Positions 54,137 to 63,084 of a DNA stretch of 64,000 bases are shown here, piece after piece. Source of the stretch: Sphingobacterium spiritivorum (GTDB lineage: Bacteria > Bacteroidota > Bacteroidia > Sphingobacteriales > Sphingobacteriaceae); contig NZ_CP068082.1 in assembly GCF_016724845.1 (NCBI RefSeq), positions 4,960,001 through 5,024,000 on the forward strand. Direction: 5' to 3'. Position 1 is the stretch's first letter, and the number at the start of each line of letters is the position of its first letter. Below the pieces are notes generated by a model. It searched no databases and was not told the origin of the DNA. It was given only the letters and a program-made list of their open reading frames with translations. The translations under genes and the position numbers were made by a program.

Positions 54137-55057
54137 CTAATTAAATTGTTTATTAGTTGTAAGAAAATACAGCACATGTCCCAAATCGCTGTCCTTCAGA
54201 ATAACATGCTTACTTTTATCCAATAAGTACATTGTGGGAGAAGCCTTCAGGTCATACAGATTACGGTTAATAATGAACTGGTTCTTATCTATTCCGTTAA
54301 TCCAGTTGGCAGGCATTTGCGGAAAATAATCTTTCCATATATCTTCATTTCCTATAGCATATACAGCCAGTATCTTAAGTAATTTCTTATTGTCAATCAA
54401 CTCATTCAGTTCTGGCATATTCTTCATATTTTCAATAATAGTCTTACAACTGTTGCAATCAGGTTCATAAAACATGAGTAATAGAAACGGAGCTTCAATT
54501 TCTTCCAATCGAATATCTTTACCGGATTGTAGTGTAACGGAAAATGATGAAGCCTCAGTCCCGGCTTTATTTTTTTTTAAGATCTTCAGCAGTTGCTTAT
54601 ATTTATTCTTCCCATCAGCAGAAACCTTATCTGAAATTATCAAATAGTCGATTACGCATTCGTAATACATATCATTACGCAAAGGAGAGTTCGGGTGGTA
54701 TAAGTATTTTTTAAACAAATCCTGAAAAAAAACAAATGCCTCTGGATTATTTTCAGCTTTACTTAACATTCTGAATATAGATTTTTGGATTTCTTCTGGT
54801 GAATAAGATGGAAAAAGACCTATAAAATCAGCAATGGCCTGCTCACCATCACGCTTATACAATTCATCATCATTAAAATCAAAATCATCCCAAAAATTCT
54901 CTATAGTTCTCTTTCCTGTAGCAGAAGAATATGTATTCAAACTATCCGAAGTATCCTTTTTTTCATGCTGAATCCTTGTATGAGTATCTCTGCATGAAAC
55001 AAAAACTACCATTAATATCGTTCCCAATACAATACCTGACAAATACGTACACTTCAT
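54137..55057 (-). CDS. DUF5106/thioredoxin-fold lipoprotein
   Basis: About 306 residues from ATG 55057 (MKCTYLSGIVLGTILMVVFVSC), which gives a clean lipoprotein signal with lipobox VVSC-type (FVSC). The helical DUF5106 region reads FWDDFDFNDDELYKRDGEQAIADFIGLFP ... KYLYHPNSPLRNDMYYECVIDYLI. The C-terminal TlpA-like domain has FLLLMFYEPDCNSCKTIIENMKNM with a CNSC redox site and LKASPTMYLLDK with cis-Pro. It is probably a periplasmic disulfide reductase/isomerase. It lies between the HTH gene and the WecA-like gene on the EPS strand. Its role in EPS assembly is unknown; similar proteins occur outside EPS loci. Confidence 0.85.
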   Translation of the reverse strand: MKCTYLSGIVLGTILMVVFVSCRDTHTRIQHEKKDTSDSLNTYSSATGKRTIENFWDDFDFNDDELYKRDGEQAIADFIGLFPSYSPEEIQKSIFRMLSKAENNPEAFVFFQDLFKKYLYHPNSPLRNDMYYECVIDYLIISDKVSADGKNKYKQLLKILKKNKAGTEASSFSVTLQSGKDIRLEEIEAPFLLLMFYEPDCNSCKTIIENMKNMPELNELIDNKKLLKILAVYAIGNEDIWKDYFPQMPANWINGIDKNQFIINRNLYDLKASPTMYLLDKSKHVILKDSDLGHVLYFLTTNKQFN

Positions 55058-55158
55058 TTCAGCATTTTTAATCTTCTTATTACTATAGAGCATCTCTCCA
55101 AACAATCTTAAACAACTTGTATTACACCTTTGGTGTAAAGCAATTTAAACCGGAAACA

Positions 55159-55686
55159 CTATCCGCTTTTCATATATTCGCCAAATTCATTAGTAACTCT
55201 TACTAAGGTTGTAAAGTCATCCCACTTACTATAGACCAATCTATCAAGTCCATCAATAATCCATTTTCTTCTTTTTAGACATAAAAATGATTTTTGGCCA
55301 CGAATAGGGAAATCCTGAATAATTATAGAATCCAAAAATCCTTTAGGTATCAATATATCCTTTTCAAAACCGCGAGGTGCTTTTTCATATTCTTCTAAAT
55401 AGAAAAATAGAGCTTTGTCTTTTTCCACGACTCGTATGAGTTCAAAATTTTCCAGTAATTTCGAAGGCAATACCCGGCTGGAAAGCTCTGCATATATCGG
55501 AGAAGCTTTCGTTGAGCTTATTTCCTTTTCGTTTTCTCTTTGTTGTTTTCGCTGATATTCATCTAACCACCTGATGATGGTTCTTTCTGATTTGATATTA
55601 TATTCAACCATAGCCTCCTTTAATAACAATTCACCCGAAACAATCTTTCTTACGACATCCTGTTTGTTCAGTAAAGAATACTTCAT
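55159..55686 (-). CDS. HTH protein with transposase-type N-terminus at the head of the EPS operon
   Basis: 175 residues. Residues 8-50 (KQDVVRKIVSGELLLKEAMVEYNIKSERTIIRWLDEYQRKQQ) form a helix-turn-helix like that of IS3/IS911-type OrfA or homeodomain-like proteins. Charged residues 50-65 look like a short coiled coil. The C-terminal 110 residues (LFFYLEEYEKAPRGFEKDILIPKGFLDS...) match no family I know. No DDE catalytic part or inverted repeats are nearby, so it is not an intact IS. Position as first gene of the EPS operon suggests a regulator (inference), or it may be a domesticated transposase fragment. Confidence 0.75.
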   Translation of the reverse strand: MKYSLLNKQDVVRKIVSGELLLKEAMVEYNIKSERTIIRWLDEYQRKQQRENEKEISSTKASPIYAELSSRVLPSKLLENFELIRVVEKDKALFFYLEEYEKAPRGFEKDILIPKGFLDSIIIQDFPIRGQKSFLCLKRRKWIIDGLDRLVYSKWDDFTTLVRVTNEFGEYMKSG

Positions 55687-55814
55687 AACCCTTAACTTAT
55701 CTTAAATAAATAATTCTTCTTGATTTACGTTCGTTAGTGTAAAATCAACTATATAACTTCTACGTGTATTCAGAAACACTATAGATAATAACCAGAGTAT
55801 TAAAAGTTATAACG

Positions 55815-55822
55815 CAAATATA
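55815..55822 (-). promoter_or_regulatory. Candidate -7 element (TATATTTG) for the EPS operon
   Basis: Exact TAnnTTTG match on the minus strand, giving a leader of about 120 bases before the HTH gene. No TTG at -33. Confidence 0.5.
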
Positions 55823-55913
55823 AAGCTATCTCTGCTAATTTTACCTTCAGGAAATAATATTAAACCCAAGCAAACATCAAAAACACTGTCACAACAATAA
55901 TACAGCTATATCG

Positions 55914-55954
55914 TGTAGATGCAGATCTACATGTAAAACAAATTAATTGTAGAT
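55914..55954. promoter_or_regulatory. TGTAGAT half-site cluster, candidate operator
   Basis: TGTAGAT at 55914-55920, ATCTACA at 55925-55931 and TGTAGAT at 55948-55954. The first two form a palindrome with a 4-base centre. It lies about 100 bases above the EPS -7 box and 206 bases above the nitronate monooxygenase ATG. Confidence 0.4.
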
Positions 55955-56159
55955 AAAAATTTACATTATGGATTCATTTGTATCCTTATAACGCAATACA
56001 TTTTTAAGAAAAGAAGTCAGGAAGGAGAAATTACATTCAGCATCCTTAATTTATTTGTCGTAAAAACAATGGTAAACAACAATAAACTTGAAAAACACTT
56101 ATTTCATGATTTCTGAAAATCATAATTGAACATAAACTATTCTTAGTATTTTTAGAAAT

Positions 56160-57227
56160 ATGAAATGGAAAAATGAGATTACAGAACGATTAGGAATAAA
56201 GTACCCCATCATTCAGGCTCCAATGTTGGGTGTAACCAGTCCGGAGATGGTAGCCGCTGCTTCTACAGCAGGATGTCTGGGTTCGTTGGCGCTTGGAGAC
56301 CTTACAGCAGAGCAATGCGCAGCAGCTATTCGTCAGACCAGAGCTTTAACTTCTGAACCGTTTGCGGTCAATTTTTTTGCCCACTCTATTCCAACCGTTA
56401 CCGATCAGCTCATTTCAAAATATAATACCGTCCGCTCTTTTGTACAGGATCTGGCTGAAAAGCACCAATTAAAGGCTGAGCTCCCTAATCTGGAACAGTT
56501 ACAACTTCACAGCTATCATAAACAGGTAGCAGCTATTCTGGAGGAAAAGTGTCCCATTGTAAGCTTTACTTTCGGAAATCCGGATGAGACTGTCATATCC
56601 CTGTTCAAGCAAAACGGAAGCATTCTAATCGGTACATGTACCAGTCTGGATGAAGCCCTGGCACTTGAGCATTCAGGTATAGATATTATCTGTGTGCAAG
56701 GGATAGAAGCAGGCGGACACCGAGGAAGTTTTATAGGAGACTCTTTACCTCTGATTGGAGGATTTTCCTTATTAAGTCAGGTACTGGATCATGTCCGCGT
56801 TCCTGTCATCTATGCAGGCGGGATCTATAATGCCAATAGTCTGCGAGCAGTGCATACATTAGGAGCTTGTGGATTTCAGGTCGGCAGTCTGTTGCTGACA
56901 GCTAAAGAAAGTAGATTGAAGCCTTTTGAAAAAGAACGGCTACAGCAGCTGAAAAGCAACGATGTAGTACTGACGAACAGCTTTACAGGAAGGTATGCCC
57001 GGGGAATCCGCAACCTGTTTTCTAAGGAAGCAGAGGCATCCGGAAATATACTGCCATACCCTTATCAGAATAAGCTGACAGCACCTTTGCGCCTAGCCTC
57101 AAAAACGGATCAGAATCCTGACTTTGTCAGTATATGGGTAGGTCAGTCACCTTATCCTTTCAGCACAGCGTCTACAACAGAGATACTAAGTAATCTGATC
57201 CATGAAGTCGAATCGCAAGATTTATAA
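56160..57227 (+). CDS. Nitronate monooxygenase (2-nitropropane dioxygenase-like)
   Basis: 355 residues. ITERLGIKYPIIQAPMLGVTSPEMVAAASTAGCLGSLALGDLTAEQCAAAIRQTR opens the FMN-binding barrel. CPIVSFTFGNPDETVISLFKQNG, ICVQGIEAGGHRGSF with the catalytic His, and PVIYAGGIYNANSLRAVHTLGACGFQVGSLLL complete the signature. It oxidises nitronates such as propionate-3-nitronate, an antimetabolite, using FMN and oxygen. It is cytosolic. It is followed after 13 bases by an unrecognised lipoprotein gene. It diverges from the EPS operon. Confidence 0.93.
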   Translation: MKWKNEITERLGIKYPIIQAPMLGVTSPEMVAAASTAGCLGSLALGDLTAEQCAAAIRQTRALTSEPFAVNFFAHSIPTVTDQLISKYNTVRSFVQDLAEKHQLKAELPNLEQLQLHSYHKQVAAILEEKCPIVSFTFGNPDETVISLFKQNGSILIGTCTSLDEALALEHSGIDIICVQGIEAGGHRGSFIGDSLPLIGGFSLLSQVLDHVRVPVIYAGGIYNANSLRAVHTLGACGFQVGSLLLTAKESRLKPFEKERLQQLKSNDVVLTNSFTGRYARGIRNLFSKEAEASGNILPYPYQNKLTAPLRLASKTDQNPDFVSIWVGQSPYPFSTASTTEILSNLIHEVESQDL

Positions 57228-57240
57228 ATCCATATAACCT

Positions 57241-57915
57241 ATGAAAAAAATATATTACCTCCTATTCTCCCTGAGCCTGCTTGCGTGCAATTCACGTCCG
57301 GCGCAGGATAAGACAAACATACATTCAGATTCCACAGGTATAATAAAGGATTCTTTACAGGCTCCCGTCGTAAAAGATGAACGTGAACAGACAGCAGAAC
57401 AGAAATTTCTTTGGCGGGAAGATCAGTATGATGAAGAATTAAAAGACACCTTCAATATGATCAGGATCAATGAGGATCTTGCAAAAAATCTTTCGGATCC
57501 GGAACGCGCGGCAATAGGTTACGTAGCGACTTTTATAGGAAATGAATGCCAGTGGGACGGCCCCTATAAAGATGATCGCAGCAATCTGAAATGTAAGATA
57601 CTGACAGCCCTTCAGCTCGGATATCAGTGTTCTGAACAGCATATAGGTTTTCTCAAAAAGTGGTTCAAAGACGATAAAGCTGTACTGGAAGAACTGCAGG
57701 GATGCCCGACTATTCCGGATGGAGCAACAATACAAAATACATTTGACGAAATATCCTTTAAGAAAGAAGGTGACAAATTAGCCGTGAACTTTAAAGTAAG
57801 CGGTCACAATATGCGCGAAGGAAAAAGTTGGAAATGGGTAGAAACGGACTATTTTCAAATCAATGGAAATACAATCAAGTATATCAAAAAAGACAAAAGA
57901 AAGGTGACGCCATAA
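57241..57915 (+). CDS. Unrecognised lipoprotein
   Basis: 224 residues. Lipobox SLLAC follows MKKIYYLLFSLSL. The mature N-terminal 30 residues are a low-complexity Asp/Gln/Lys linker. The globular part has four cysteines (NECQWDGPY, LKCKILTALQLGYQCSEQHIG, LQGCPTIPD) that could form disulfides in the periplasm. The C-terminal NFKVSGHNMREGKSWKWVETDYFQINGNTIKYIKKD is beta-rich. No family recognised. It is 13 bases after the nitronate monooxygenase gene and probably co-transcribed, but no functional link is known. Confidence 0.78.
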   Translation: MKKIYYLLFSLSLLACNSRPAQDKTNIHSDSTGIIKDSLQAPVVKDEREQTAEQKFLWREDQYDEELKDTFNMIRINEDLAKNLSDPERAAIGYVATFIGNECQWDGPYKDDRSNLKCKILTALQLGYQCSEQHIGFLKKWFKDDKAVLEELQGCPTIPDGATIQNTFDEISFKKEGDKLAVNFKVSGHNMREGKSWKWVETDYFQINGNTIKYIKKDKRKVTP

Positions 57916-57931
57916 TAAGAACCAGCGTCAC
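57904..57931 (-). terminator. Possible terminator of the methyltransferase gene
   Basis: GTGACGC (57904-57910) pairs with GCGTCAC (57925-57931). On the minus strand the stem is followed by CTTTCTTTTG. The stem overlaps the end of the plus-strand lipoprotein gene, so support is limited. Confidence 0.35.
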
Positions 57932-57951
57932 TGCAATAATAATATGACGGC

Positions 57952-58665
57952 TTATCTGAATGCCACGAAGGAAGCAAAACAAAGATTTTTATGCAATACA
58001 TCTACAGATCTGAATCCTGCCTGACGTAACAGATCCAGTTGATAAACCAGAGTCTGCGGAGTATCTTCTTTTTCAATATACGCAAACACATGGTCGCGAT
58101 ATGCTTCGTCTTTAAGCTCTTTCAAATATGCTCCGTAACGCTCTTTATAGATCAATTGCTGTATACCTGCCTCCTGCTGGATAAGCAGATCGAAAATCCA
58201 GATGCTACCTCCGGGACGCAGCCATTCATAAAACTTTGCAAATGCAGATTCCCAGTCAGCATCCGTTCTTAAGTGATGCAACACCGCCGTGGCCACAATG
58301 ACGTCAAAACTACCTGCAGGAAATTCGAGAGTCTGAAAGTCAGCCTTGATAGCATCCACCCTTCCTGATGTAAGAGGCTTTATACGTTCTACAGCCTTAT
58401 CCAGCATAGGTTTACTGAGATCGACTAAGGTTATATTAGGGTTCCTGACTTTTGACAACAGCTTGACCGGATAATTACCAGCCCCGCATCCCACATCCAG
58501 CACATCTCCGAGCTGTGCATAACTGGCTGCAATACCATCTGTAATCAATTCCATATTGTACAGTGCATCCAAAGTGGTCTGCTGTCCTGTATCCAGATTC
58601 GAAAACCGTGCAACGTCCTGATCAAAACGTTCTTCTATCTCTCTTAATGTTGATTTGTGTTCCAT
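57952..58665 (-). CDS. Class I SAM-dependent methyltransferase
   Basis: 237 residues. Motif I LDVGCGAGNYPVKLLSKV (about 55-75) is followed by ITLVDLSKPMLDKAVERI, DAIKADFQTLEFPAGSFDVIVATAVLHHL and WLRPGGSIWIFDLL. This is the standard UbiE/Coq5-like class I pattern for small-molecule methylation. The C-terminal 60 residues (DTPQTLVYQLDLLRQAGFRSVDVLHKNLCFASFVAFR) also resemble this family. Substrate unknown. It is divergently transcribed from a LysR-type regulator 90 bases away, which suggests control by it (inference). Confidence 0.92.
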   Translation of the reverse strand: MEHKSTLREIEERFDQDVARFSNLDTGQQTTLDALYNMELITDGIAASYAQLGDVLDVGCGAGNYPVKLLSKVRNPNITLVDLSKPMLDKAVERIKPLTSGRVDAIKADFQTLEFPAGSFDVIVATAVLHHLRTDADWESAFAKFYEWLRPGGSIWIFDLLIQQEAGIQQLIYKERYGAYLKELKDEAYRDHVFAYIEKEDTPQTLVYQLDLLRQAGFRSVDVLHKNLCFASFVAFR

Positions 58666-58699
58666 ACGATCGTTTATTTATATTTCAAAAATAAACACA

Positions 58700-58732
58700 T
58701 TGATAATACCTTAAAAATACTAATTTTATCAA
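58700..58732. promoter_or_regulatory. TTGATAA-N19-TTATCAA inverted repeat, candidate LysR operator
   Basis: A 7-base inverted repeat (58700-58706 and 58726-58732) in the 89-bp spacer between the divergent LysR and methyltransferase genes, where LysR recognition sites usually lie. Confidence 0.4.
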
Positions 58733-58754
58733 TAATCAATACCTTTAACGTATC

Positions 58755-59657
58755 ATGGAATTAAGACATCTTCATTATTTCGCTATTTTAGCAGAAGAAC
58801 TTCATTTTGGTAAGGCTGCAGAAAGATTGTTTATATCCCAACCTCCGCTAAGCAGGCAGATCAAAGATCTGGAAGAGGAACTCGCAGTTATACTGTTTGA
58901 GCGCAACAATAAACGTGTAAACCTGACTCCGGCAGGAGCATACTTTCTGAAGGAAACTCAGGATATTCTACGTCTTCTGGATAATGCCAAAATCAAAGCC
59001 AGACAGATACAGGATGCTGTATCCGGAACATTCAGATTAGGATACATCAGCTCTACTCCCAAAGCATTATTGGCCCGTTTGCTCAAAATGGTGAAGGAGC
59101 GCTATCCACATCTTCATGTCTGCCTGTATGAAACGTCCACCCAGAAACAACTCACAGCATTAGAAAATGGCAAACTCGATTTGGGAATTGTACGCACACC
59201 GATCCTGTCCAATCAACTGTGTACCCGCACATTATTAAAAGAATCCTTCTGTCTGGCAACAACTCCTGATTTTAATGCAAATTCCGGAAAGCTAAGTGAA
59301 TTAGCCTATGTCACGTATAGTAAAGAGTATGCACCTGAGTATTACCGGCAATTTGTAAGCTACTGCCATTACCTGGGTTTTGATCCGCATGTCCTGCATG
59401 AATGCAATACAATGCAATCCATTTTAGAACTTGTAGCAAGCGGACTTGGGGCGGCTCTCGTGCCGCAATCCGTGCAAAATCAGGCCCTGCATCTGCAGAT
59501 CTGCTTTAGCGCTCTTCCGGCTGTGCCCATATACACAGAAACAGTATTGGCCTTTGACAGAGAAAGCAGGCATCCGGCGTTATCTGCCTTTACCGCTATC
59601 ATAACAGAAGAATATAAGGCATTTTATCAAAATATAAAGCACCTACCAGCACTATGA
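58755..59657 (+). CDS. LysR-type transcriptional regulator
   Basis: 300 residues. The winged HTH spans residues 1-60: MELRHLHYFAILAEELHFGKAAERLFISQPPLSRQIKDLEEELAVILFERNNKRVNLTPAG. The effector-binding domain (about 90-295) starts GTFRLGYISSTPKALLARLLKMVKERYPHL. ELVASGLGAALVPQSV is the usual signature of its second subdomain. It probably controls the divergent methyltransferase gene and itself. The effector is unknown. The N-terminal LHFGKAAERL pattern places it nearest to the BenM/CatM-like aromatic-compound regulators. Confidence 0.94.
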   Translation: MELRHLHYFAILAEELHFGKAAERLFISQPPLSRQIKDLEEELAVILFERNNKRVNLTPAGAYFLKETQDILRLLDNAKIKARQIQDAVSGTFRLGYISSTPKALLARLLKMVKERYPHLHVCLYETSTQKQLTALENGKLDLGIVRTPILSNQLCTRTLLKESFCLATTPDFNANSGKLSELAYVTYSKEYAPEYYRQFVSYCHYLGFDPHVLHECNTMQSILELVASGLGAALVPQSVQNQALHLQICFSALPAVPIYTETVLAFDRESRHPALSAFTAIITEEYKAFYQNIKHLPAL

Positions 59658-59682
59658 AAACACTTTTTCCGGATCATAAAAA

Positions 59683-59712
59683 TGCCCCGGAAAGTATTTA
59701 ACTTCCGAGGCA
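59683..59712 (-). terminator. Terminator of the fructan utilisation unit
   Basis: TGCCCCGGAA (59683-59692) pairs with TTCCGAGGCA (59703-59712) with one mismatch. On the minus strand the stem is followed by TTTTTATG. Confidence 0.75.
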
Positions 59713-59766
59713 AATCAAACAGATCTTTCTCTGTTTTTAACAAGTATATAGGAAATGTTTTAAATT

Positions 59767-61272
59767 TTATTTTATAACTTTTATACTCAAATCCCTGACA
59801 TTAACATTTGTCGGCGACCGAAACTTTAACACATGAAAAGGTCGTTCAATAAAGAAGATACTACTAAGATTAGATAAGCCCCCGTCCGCAAATACCTCAA
59901 CCGAATTACGATCGACGAGCAATCTGTAGTTTATCATCCCGGTATCTGAAATACGGGGAACAACAGTACGTGTGATAAATGCGGGATAGAAATTAGCATT
60001 CCCTGCCTTAGAACGATCTACAAAAAACTGATCAGTAGATTTATCAAATCCAAGCAACAATTCATCACCTGTATTATTTGACAATACAAGATCAAAAGTT
60101 GTCACTTTATCCAATGTGAACGAAAGTTCAAATGCTCCATCAGTCTTTTTTATATAATTACTCCAATCTTGGGTATTGTTTTGCACGTGCATATCCCCTA
60201 TTTGTTGAACATCTTCATTCATTAACTCTTTTGTAATAGGGCTGGAAACCAAAAACCATTTTTCACTTACCTTTTGTAAAGAAAGTATCCGGGGTATTGT
60301 CATTCCACTCCTCCAGGTAGATGCGGGTACCATATTGGCATATGCCCAATTGCTCATCCAGCCTATCAATATATGGCGATTTCCTGTATTGGAAAACGTA
60401 ACGCCTGCATAGTTGTCAGGACCATAGTCCATCCAACGAATATCTTTTTGATTCGTTGTGAAAGTCGTTCCATCAAAGTCGCCGACAAAATACTGCGTAG
60501 CTGATCCTGTATTTGGCCCTCCTGGGTTAATACTTACCAACAAAACCCATTTATCTCCTTCTGGTGTTGGCAAGCAGAGCAAATCCGGACATTCCCATAC
60601 TCCGCCATTTGCACCTGTATCATTTCCAAATTCACTAAGACGTTTCCATTCCTTGAGATTTTTAGACCCGTAAAAAGTAATCGACTGCTTAGTAGCCAGA
60701 GTCATGATCCATTGTCCGCTACCCGCATGCCACATGACCTTAGGATCCCGAAAATCCCAAATGCCCGGATTAGGCAGTACAGGATTTCCGGTATACTTTG
60801 TCCAGGACTTTCCCTGATCCAGACTATATGCGATACTTTGGTACTGATGTAATCCTGTTTTCTCTTCTTCAATATAATGATTGTGATGAGTGAAAATCGC
60901 GACTAATGCATCCTTTCCAAATCCGGCAGTATTATTTTTATCCAATACTACACTACCCGAAAAGATAGTTCCCAGACTATCCGGAAATAGCGCTATTGGC
61001 TGCTCCTCCCACTGCATCAAATCCGTACTTGTAGCATGCCCCCAATGCATAGGTCCCCATACAATTGTGTCAGGATTATGCTGATAGAACAAGTGGTATG
61101 TTCCATCCAGATATATCATGCCGTTTGGATCATTCATCCATCCCTTTTTGGGAGAAAAATGATAGGCAGGACGATATTTTTCCGGATTATTTTTTCCGGT
61201 TTTTAACAACGTCTTACAGCTACTGAAAATTATCATGAGAAGCAAAACACCTATGTATTTATTCTTTTTCAT
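59767..61272 (-). CDS. GH32 fructan hydrolase lipoprotein (levanase/inulinase/invertase family)
   Basis: 501 residues. The signal peptide ends with lipobox FSSC (about C19), so it is membrane-anchored. All GH32 motifs are present: WMNDPNG with nucleophile Asp48, FRDPKV with transition-state Asp176, and WECPDL with acid/base Glu227. The C-terminal beta-sandwich (about 360-501, RNSVEVFADGG) is complete. It hydrolyses beta-fructosidic bonds in levan, inulin or sucrose. The protein is the third gene of a SusC-SusD-GH32 unit, so it probably processes fructan on the surface or in the periplasm. Endo- versus exo-activity cannot be decided from these motifs. Confidence 0.95.
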   Translation of the reverse strand: MKKNKYIGVLLLMIIFSSCKTLLKTGKNNPEKYRPAYHFSPKKGWMNDPNGMIYLDGTYHLFYQHNPDTIVWGPMHWGHATSTDLMQWEEQPIALFPDSLGTIFSGSVVLDKNNTAGFGKDALVAIFTHHNHYIEEEKTGLHQYQSIAYSLDQGKSWTKYTGNPVLPNPGIWDFRDPKVMWHAGSGQWIMTLATKQSITFYGSKNLKEWKRLSEFGNDTGANGGVWECPDLLCLPTPEGDKWVLLVSINPGGPNTGSATQYFVGDFDGTTFTTNQKDIRWMDYGPDNYAGVTFSNTGNRHILIGWMSNWAYANMVPASTWRSGMTIPRILSLQKVSEKWFLVSSPITKELMNEDVQQIGDMHVQNNTQDWSNYIKKTDGAFELSFTLDKVTTFDLVLSNNTGDELLLGFDKSTDQFFVDRSKAGNANFYPAFITRTVVPRISDTGMINYRLLVDRNSVEVFADGGLSNLSSIFFIERPFHVLKFRSPTNVNVRDLSIKVIK

Positions 61273-61346
61273 ATATTTTTAATTTTATAATATTCGTGAT
61301 TAACCAAATCAACCCTATCCCCATTCACCAGAAATCTTTAAAATAG

Positions 61347-63071
61347 TTAATTCCATCCGAAATTTTGGACATATAGTTTTTTACTGAAATTTATTTGAGA
61401 AAGTGGTATAGGAAAATACTCGTCCCGATTTTTCTTGAATACAGAAGCCGCCAAGTAATTTCGTTTTGTTTTCTCTTTCTGCAAGTATTCATTTATGTAC
61501 GTGTCCGCAATACCCCAACGTACCAGATCAAAGAATCGAAAACCTTCCATCGCCAACTCCAGTCGCCTTTCCCAACGCAAAGCCTCCCGGGCATAGGATT
61601 GTGTCCACACACAATTCACACCATCCTTATATTCCTCTACCTTAAATTGTCCCGTAGCTGTACCTGTACGATCCACTAATCTGAATACACTTTCGGATGC
61701 CCGTTTTCTTATTTTATTAATAATAGGCAAGGCTTCTGCAGGTCTGCCTAACTCGATCAATGCCTCAGCTTTCCAGAGCAACACGTCGTCAAATCGGATG
61801 ATATCCCTATTTTTACTACTACTCATAAAAGGATTGACCTTTTTAAAACATGGGTTGTCATACAACACCACTTCTTTTAACGACATATAGTTGCCATATG
61901 TTTCAATCTGACGAATCCAACTATTCTGAAATATAAAATCAGCTTTATACTTGTATGGAAGACCAACGATAGCAACAGTATGTAAGAGACGCGGATCTAT
62001 ATTCTGTGTTTTCACCTGTCCTGCCGTAGACAAGTCTGTATTATTGTAATTTTTAAACTGTGGCAGCCCATTTGTATCAGTCTTAAAAGCGTTGACCAAG
62101 TTTTGGCTCGGTTGGTGAAATCCGCAACATCCATATTCGCCGTTCATTGGATAGTTGAGCATAGCGCTCCAGTCCAGGCGGCCGAATTCAGTCCCGTCGT
62201 TCAATGAATTTTGTACTGCAAAAATAGATTCCGGTCCATTCTCGTACTCGCATAAAAAGTTGAATGCAAAATCCTGGGACAGATCATAGCGCCCCTCCAG
62301 CTCATTTACTAATTGCACCACCTCTTCTAATTTCTGTGTATTAATTCCAGTCACTTGATGCTGCTCACTTTGCTCATAGGCTGCATATAACAAGGCTTTT
62401 GCCAGATACGCTTTAGCCATGTACCTATTTGCCCGGCCTTTCTGATTATTGTTATTTTCCGGCAATATGTCCGCTGCAAATCTAAATTCAGTTATAATCC
62501 TGTTCCATTGCTCAGCGTTCGTATATTCACGGTTAGACACCGTTACATATGCTTCAGGAGCCAGCGTTTCATCTACAAAAGGTATATACTTAAAAAGTAA
62601 TTTAAGCTCAAACATATAATGAGCCCGCAAAAAACGCATTTCGGCTTGTCGTATCTCTTTCATGGGATAACCGGTAGGATCCAATCCGTTAATCACCCGC
62701 AGCGCATTATTCGCCCGGGATATAGCCACATATTGCCTGTACCATTTTTGATCCAGCCCCCCGACATCTACCCGCATTGATACAAATGTCTCGTACAAGT
62801 TCCATTCTTCCATATCACCTGTACCTGCCCCTCCTTTATATGCATCACCACTTCTCAAGTCACCATAAGGCCACAGGCTATTAGTTTTATTATTATAATT
62901 CTCATTTCCTAATGACGAATAGGCTGCTATTACCAGGTTCTCAGCTGCCTCAGCATTGTTAAGTTGATTCTCGCCCAATTGGCCCTTAGGATTGATATCC
63001 AGATAATCGCTACAGCCACTAAGCAGCAATAGAGATAATGCAATGTATACTATACTAGTCTTTTTTTTCAT
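61347..63071 (-). CDS. SusD/RagB-family glycan-binding lipoprotein
   Basis: About 574 residues from ATG 63071 (MKKKTSIVYIALSLLLLSGCSDYLD), with lipobox LSGC followed by the characteristic SDYLDINPKGQLGENQLNNAEAAENLVIAAYSSLG. The TPR-containing helical core is seen as AEMRFLRAHYMFELKLLF and KAYLAKALLYAAYEQS. The C-terminal RWERRLELAMEGFRFFDLVRWGIADTYINEYLQKE and EYFPIPLSQINFS are SusD hallmarks. It would cap its SusC partner and deliver fructan to it. SusC's stop lies 13 bases upstream. An earlier in-frame ATG at 63098 overlaps SusC and is less likely. Confidence 0.95.
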   Translation of the reverse strand: MKKKTSIVYIALSLLLLSGCSDYLDINPKGQLGENQLNNAEAAENLVIAAYSSLGNENYNNKTNSLWPYGDLRSGDAYKGGAGTGDMEEWNLYETFVSMRVDVGGLDQKWYRQYVAISRANNALRVINGLDPTGYPMKEIRQAEMRFLRAHYMFELKLLFKYIPFVDETLAPEAYVTVSNREYTNAEQWNRIITEFRFAADILPENNNNQKGRANRYMAKAYLAKALLYAAYEQSEQHQVTGINTQKLEEVVQLVNELEGRYDLSQDFAFNFLCEYENGPESIFAVQNSLNDGTEFGRLDWSAMLNYPMNGEYGCCGFHQPSQNLVNAFKTDTNGLPQFKNYNNTDLSTAGQVKTQNIDPRLLHTVAIVGLPYKYKADFIFQNSWIRQIETYGNYMSLKEVVLYDNPCFKKVNPFMSSSKNRDIIRFDDVLLWKAEALIELGRPAEALPIINKIRKRASESVFRLVDRTGTATGQFKVEEYKDGVNCVWTQSYAREALRWERRLELAMEGFRFFDLVRWGIADTYINEYLQKEKTKRNYLAASVFKKNRDEYFPIPLSQINFSKKLYVQNFGWN

Positions 63072-63084
63072 GACAAGGTTACAA

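Larger units (their letters stand above)
55687..56159. other. 473-bp divergent intergenic region above the EPS operon
   Basis: AT-rich. It holds an exact TATATTTG box on the minus strand (55815-55822) for the EPS operon. An inverted repeat TGTAGAT/ATCTACA (55914-55931) with a third half site at 55948 is also present. No ORF or RNA recognised. Confidence 0.6.

Noticed and set aside
55159-55686. Intact insertion sequence
   Set aside because: Only an HTH resembling a transposase; no DDE domain, inverted repeats or target-site duplication.
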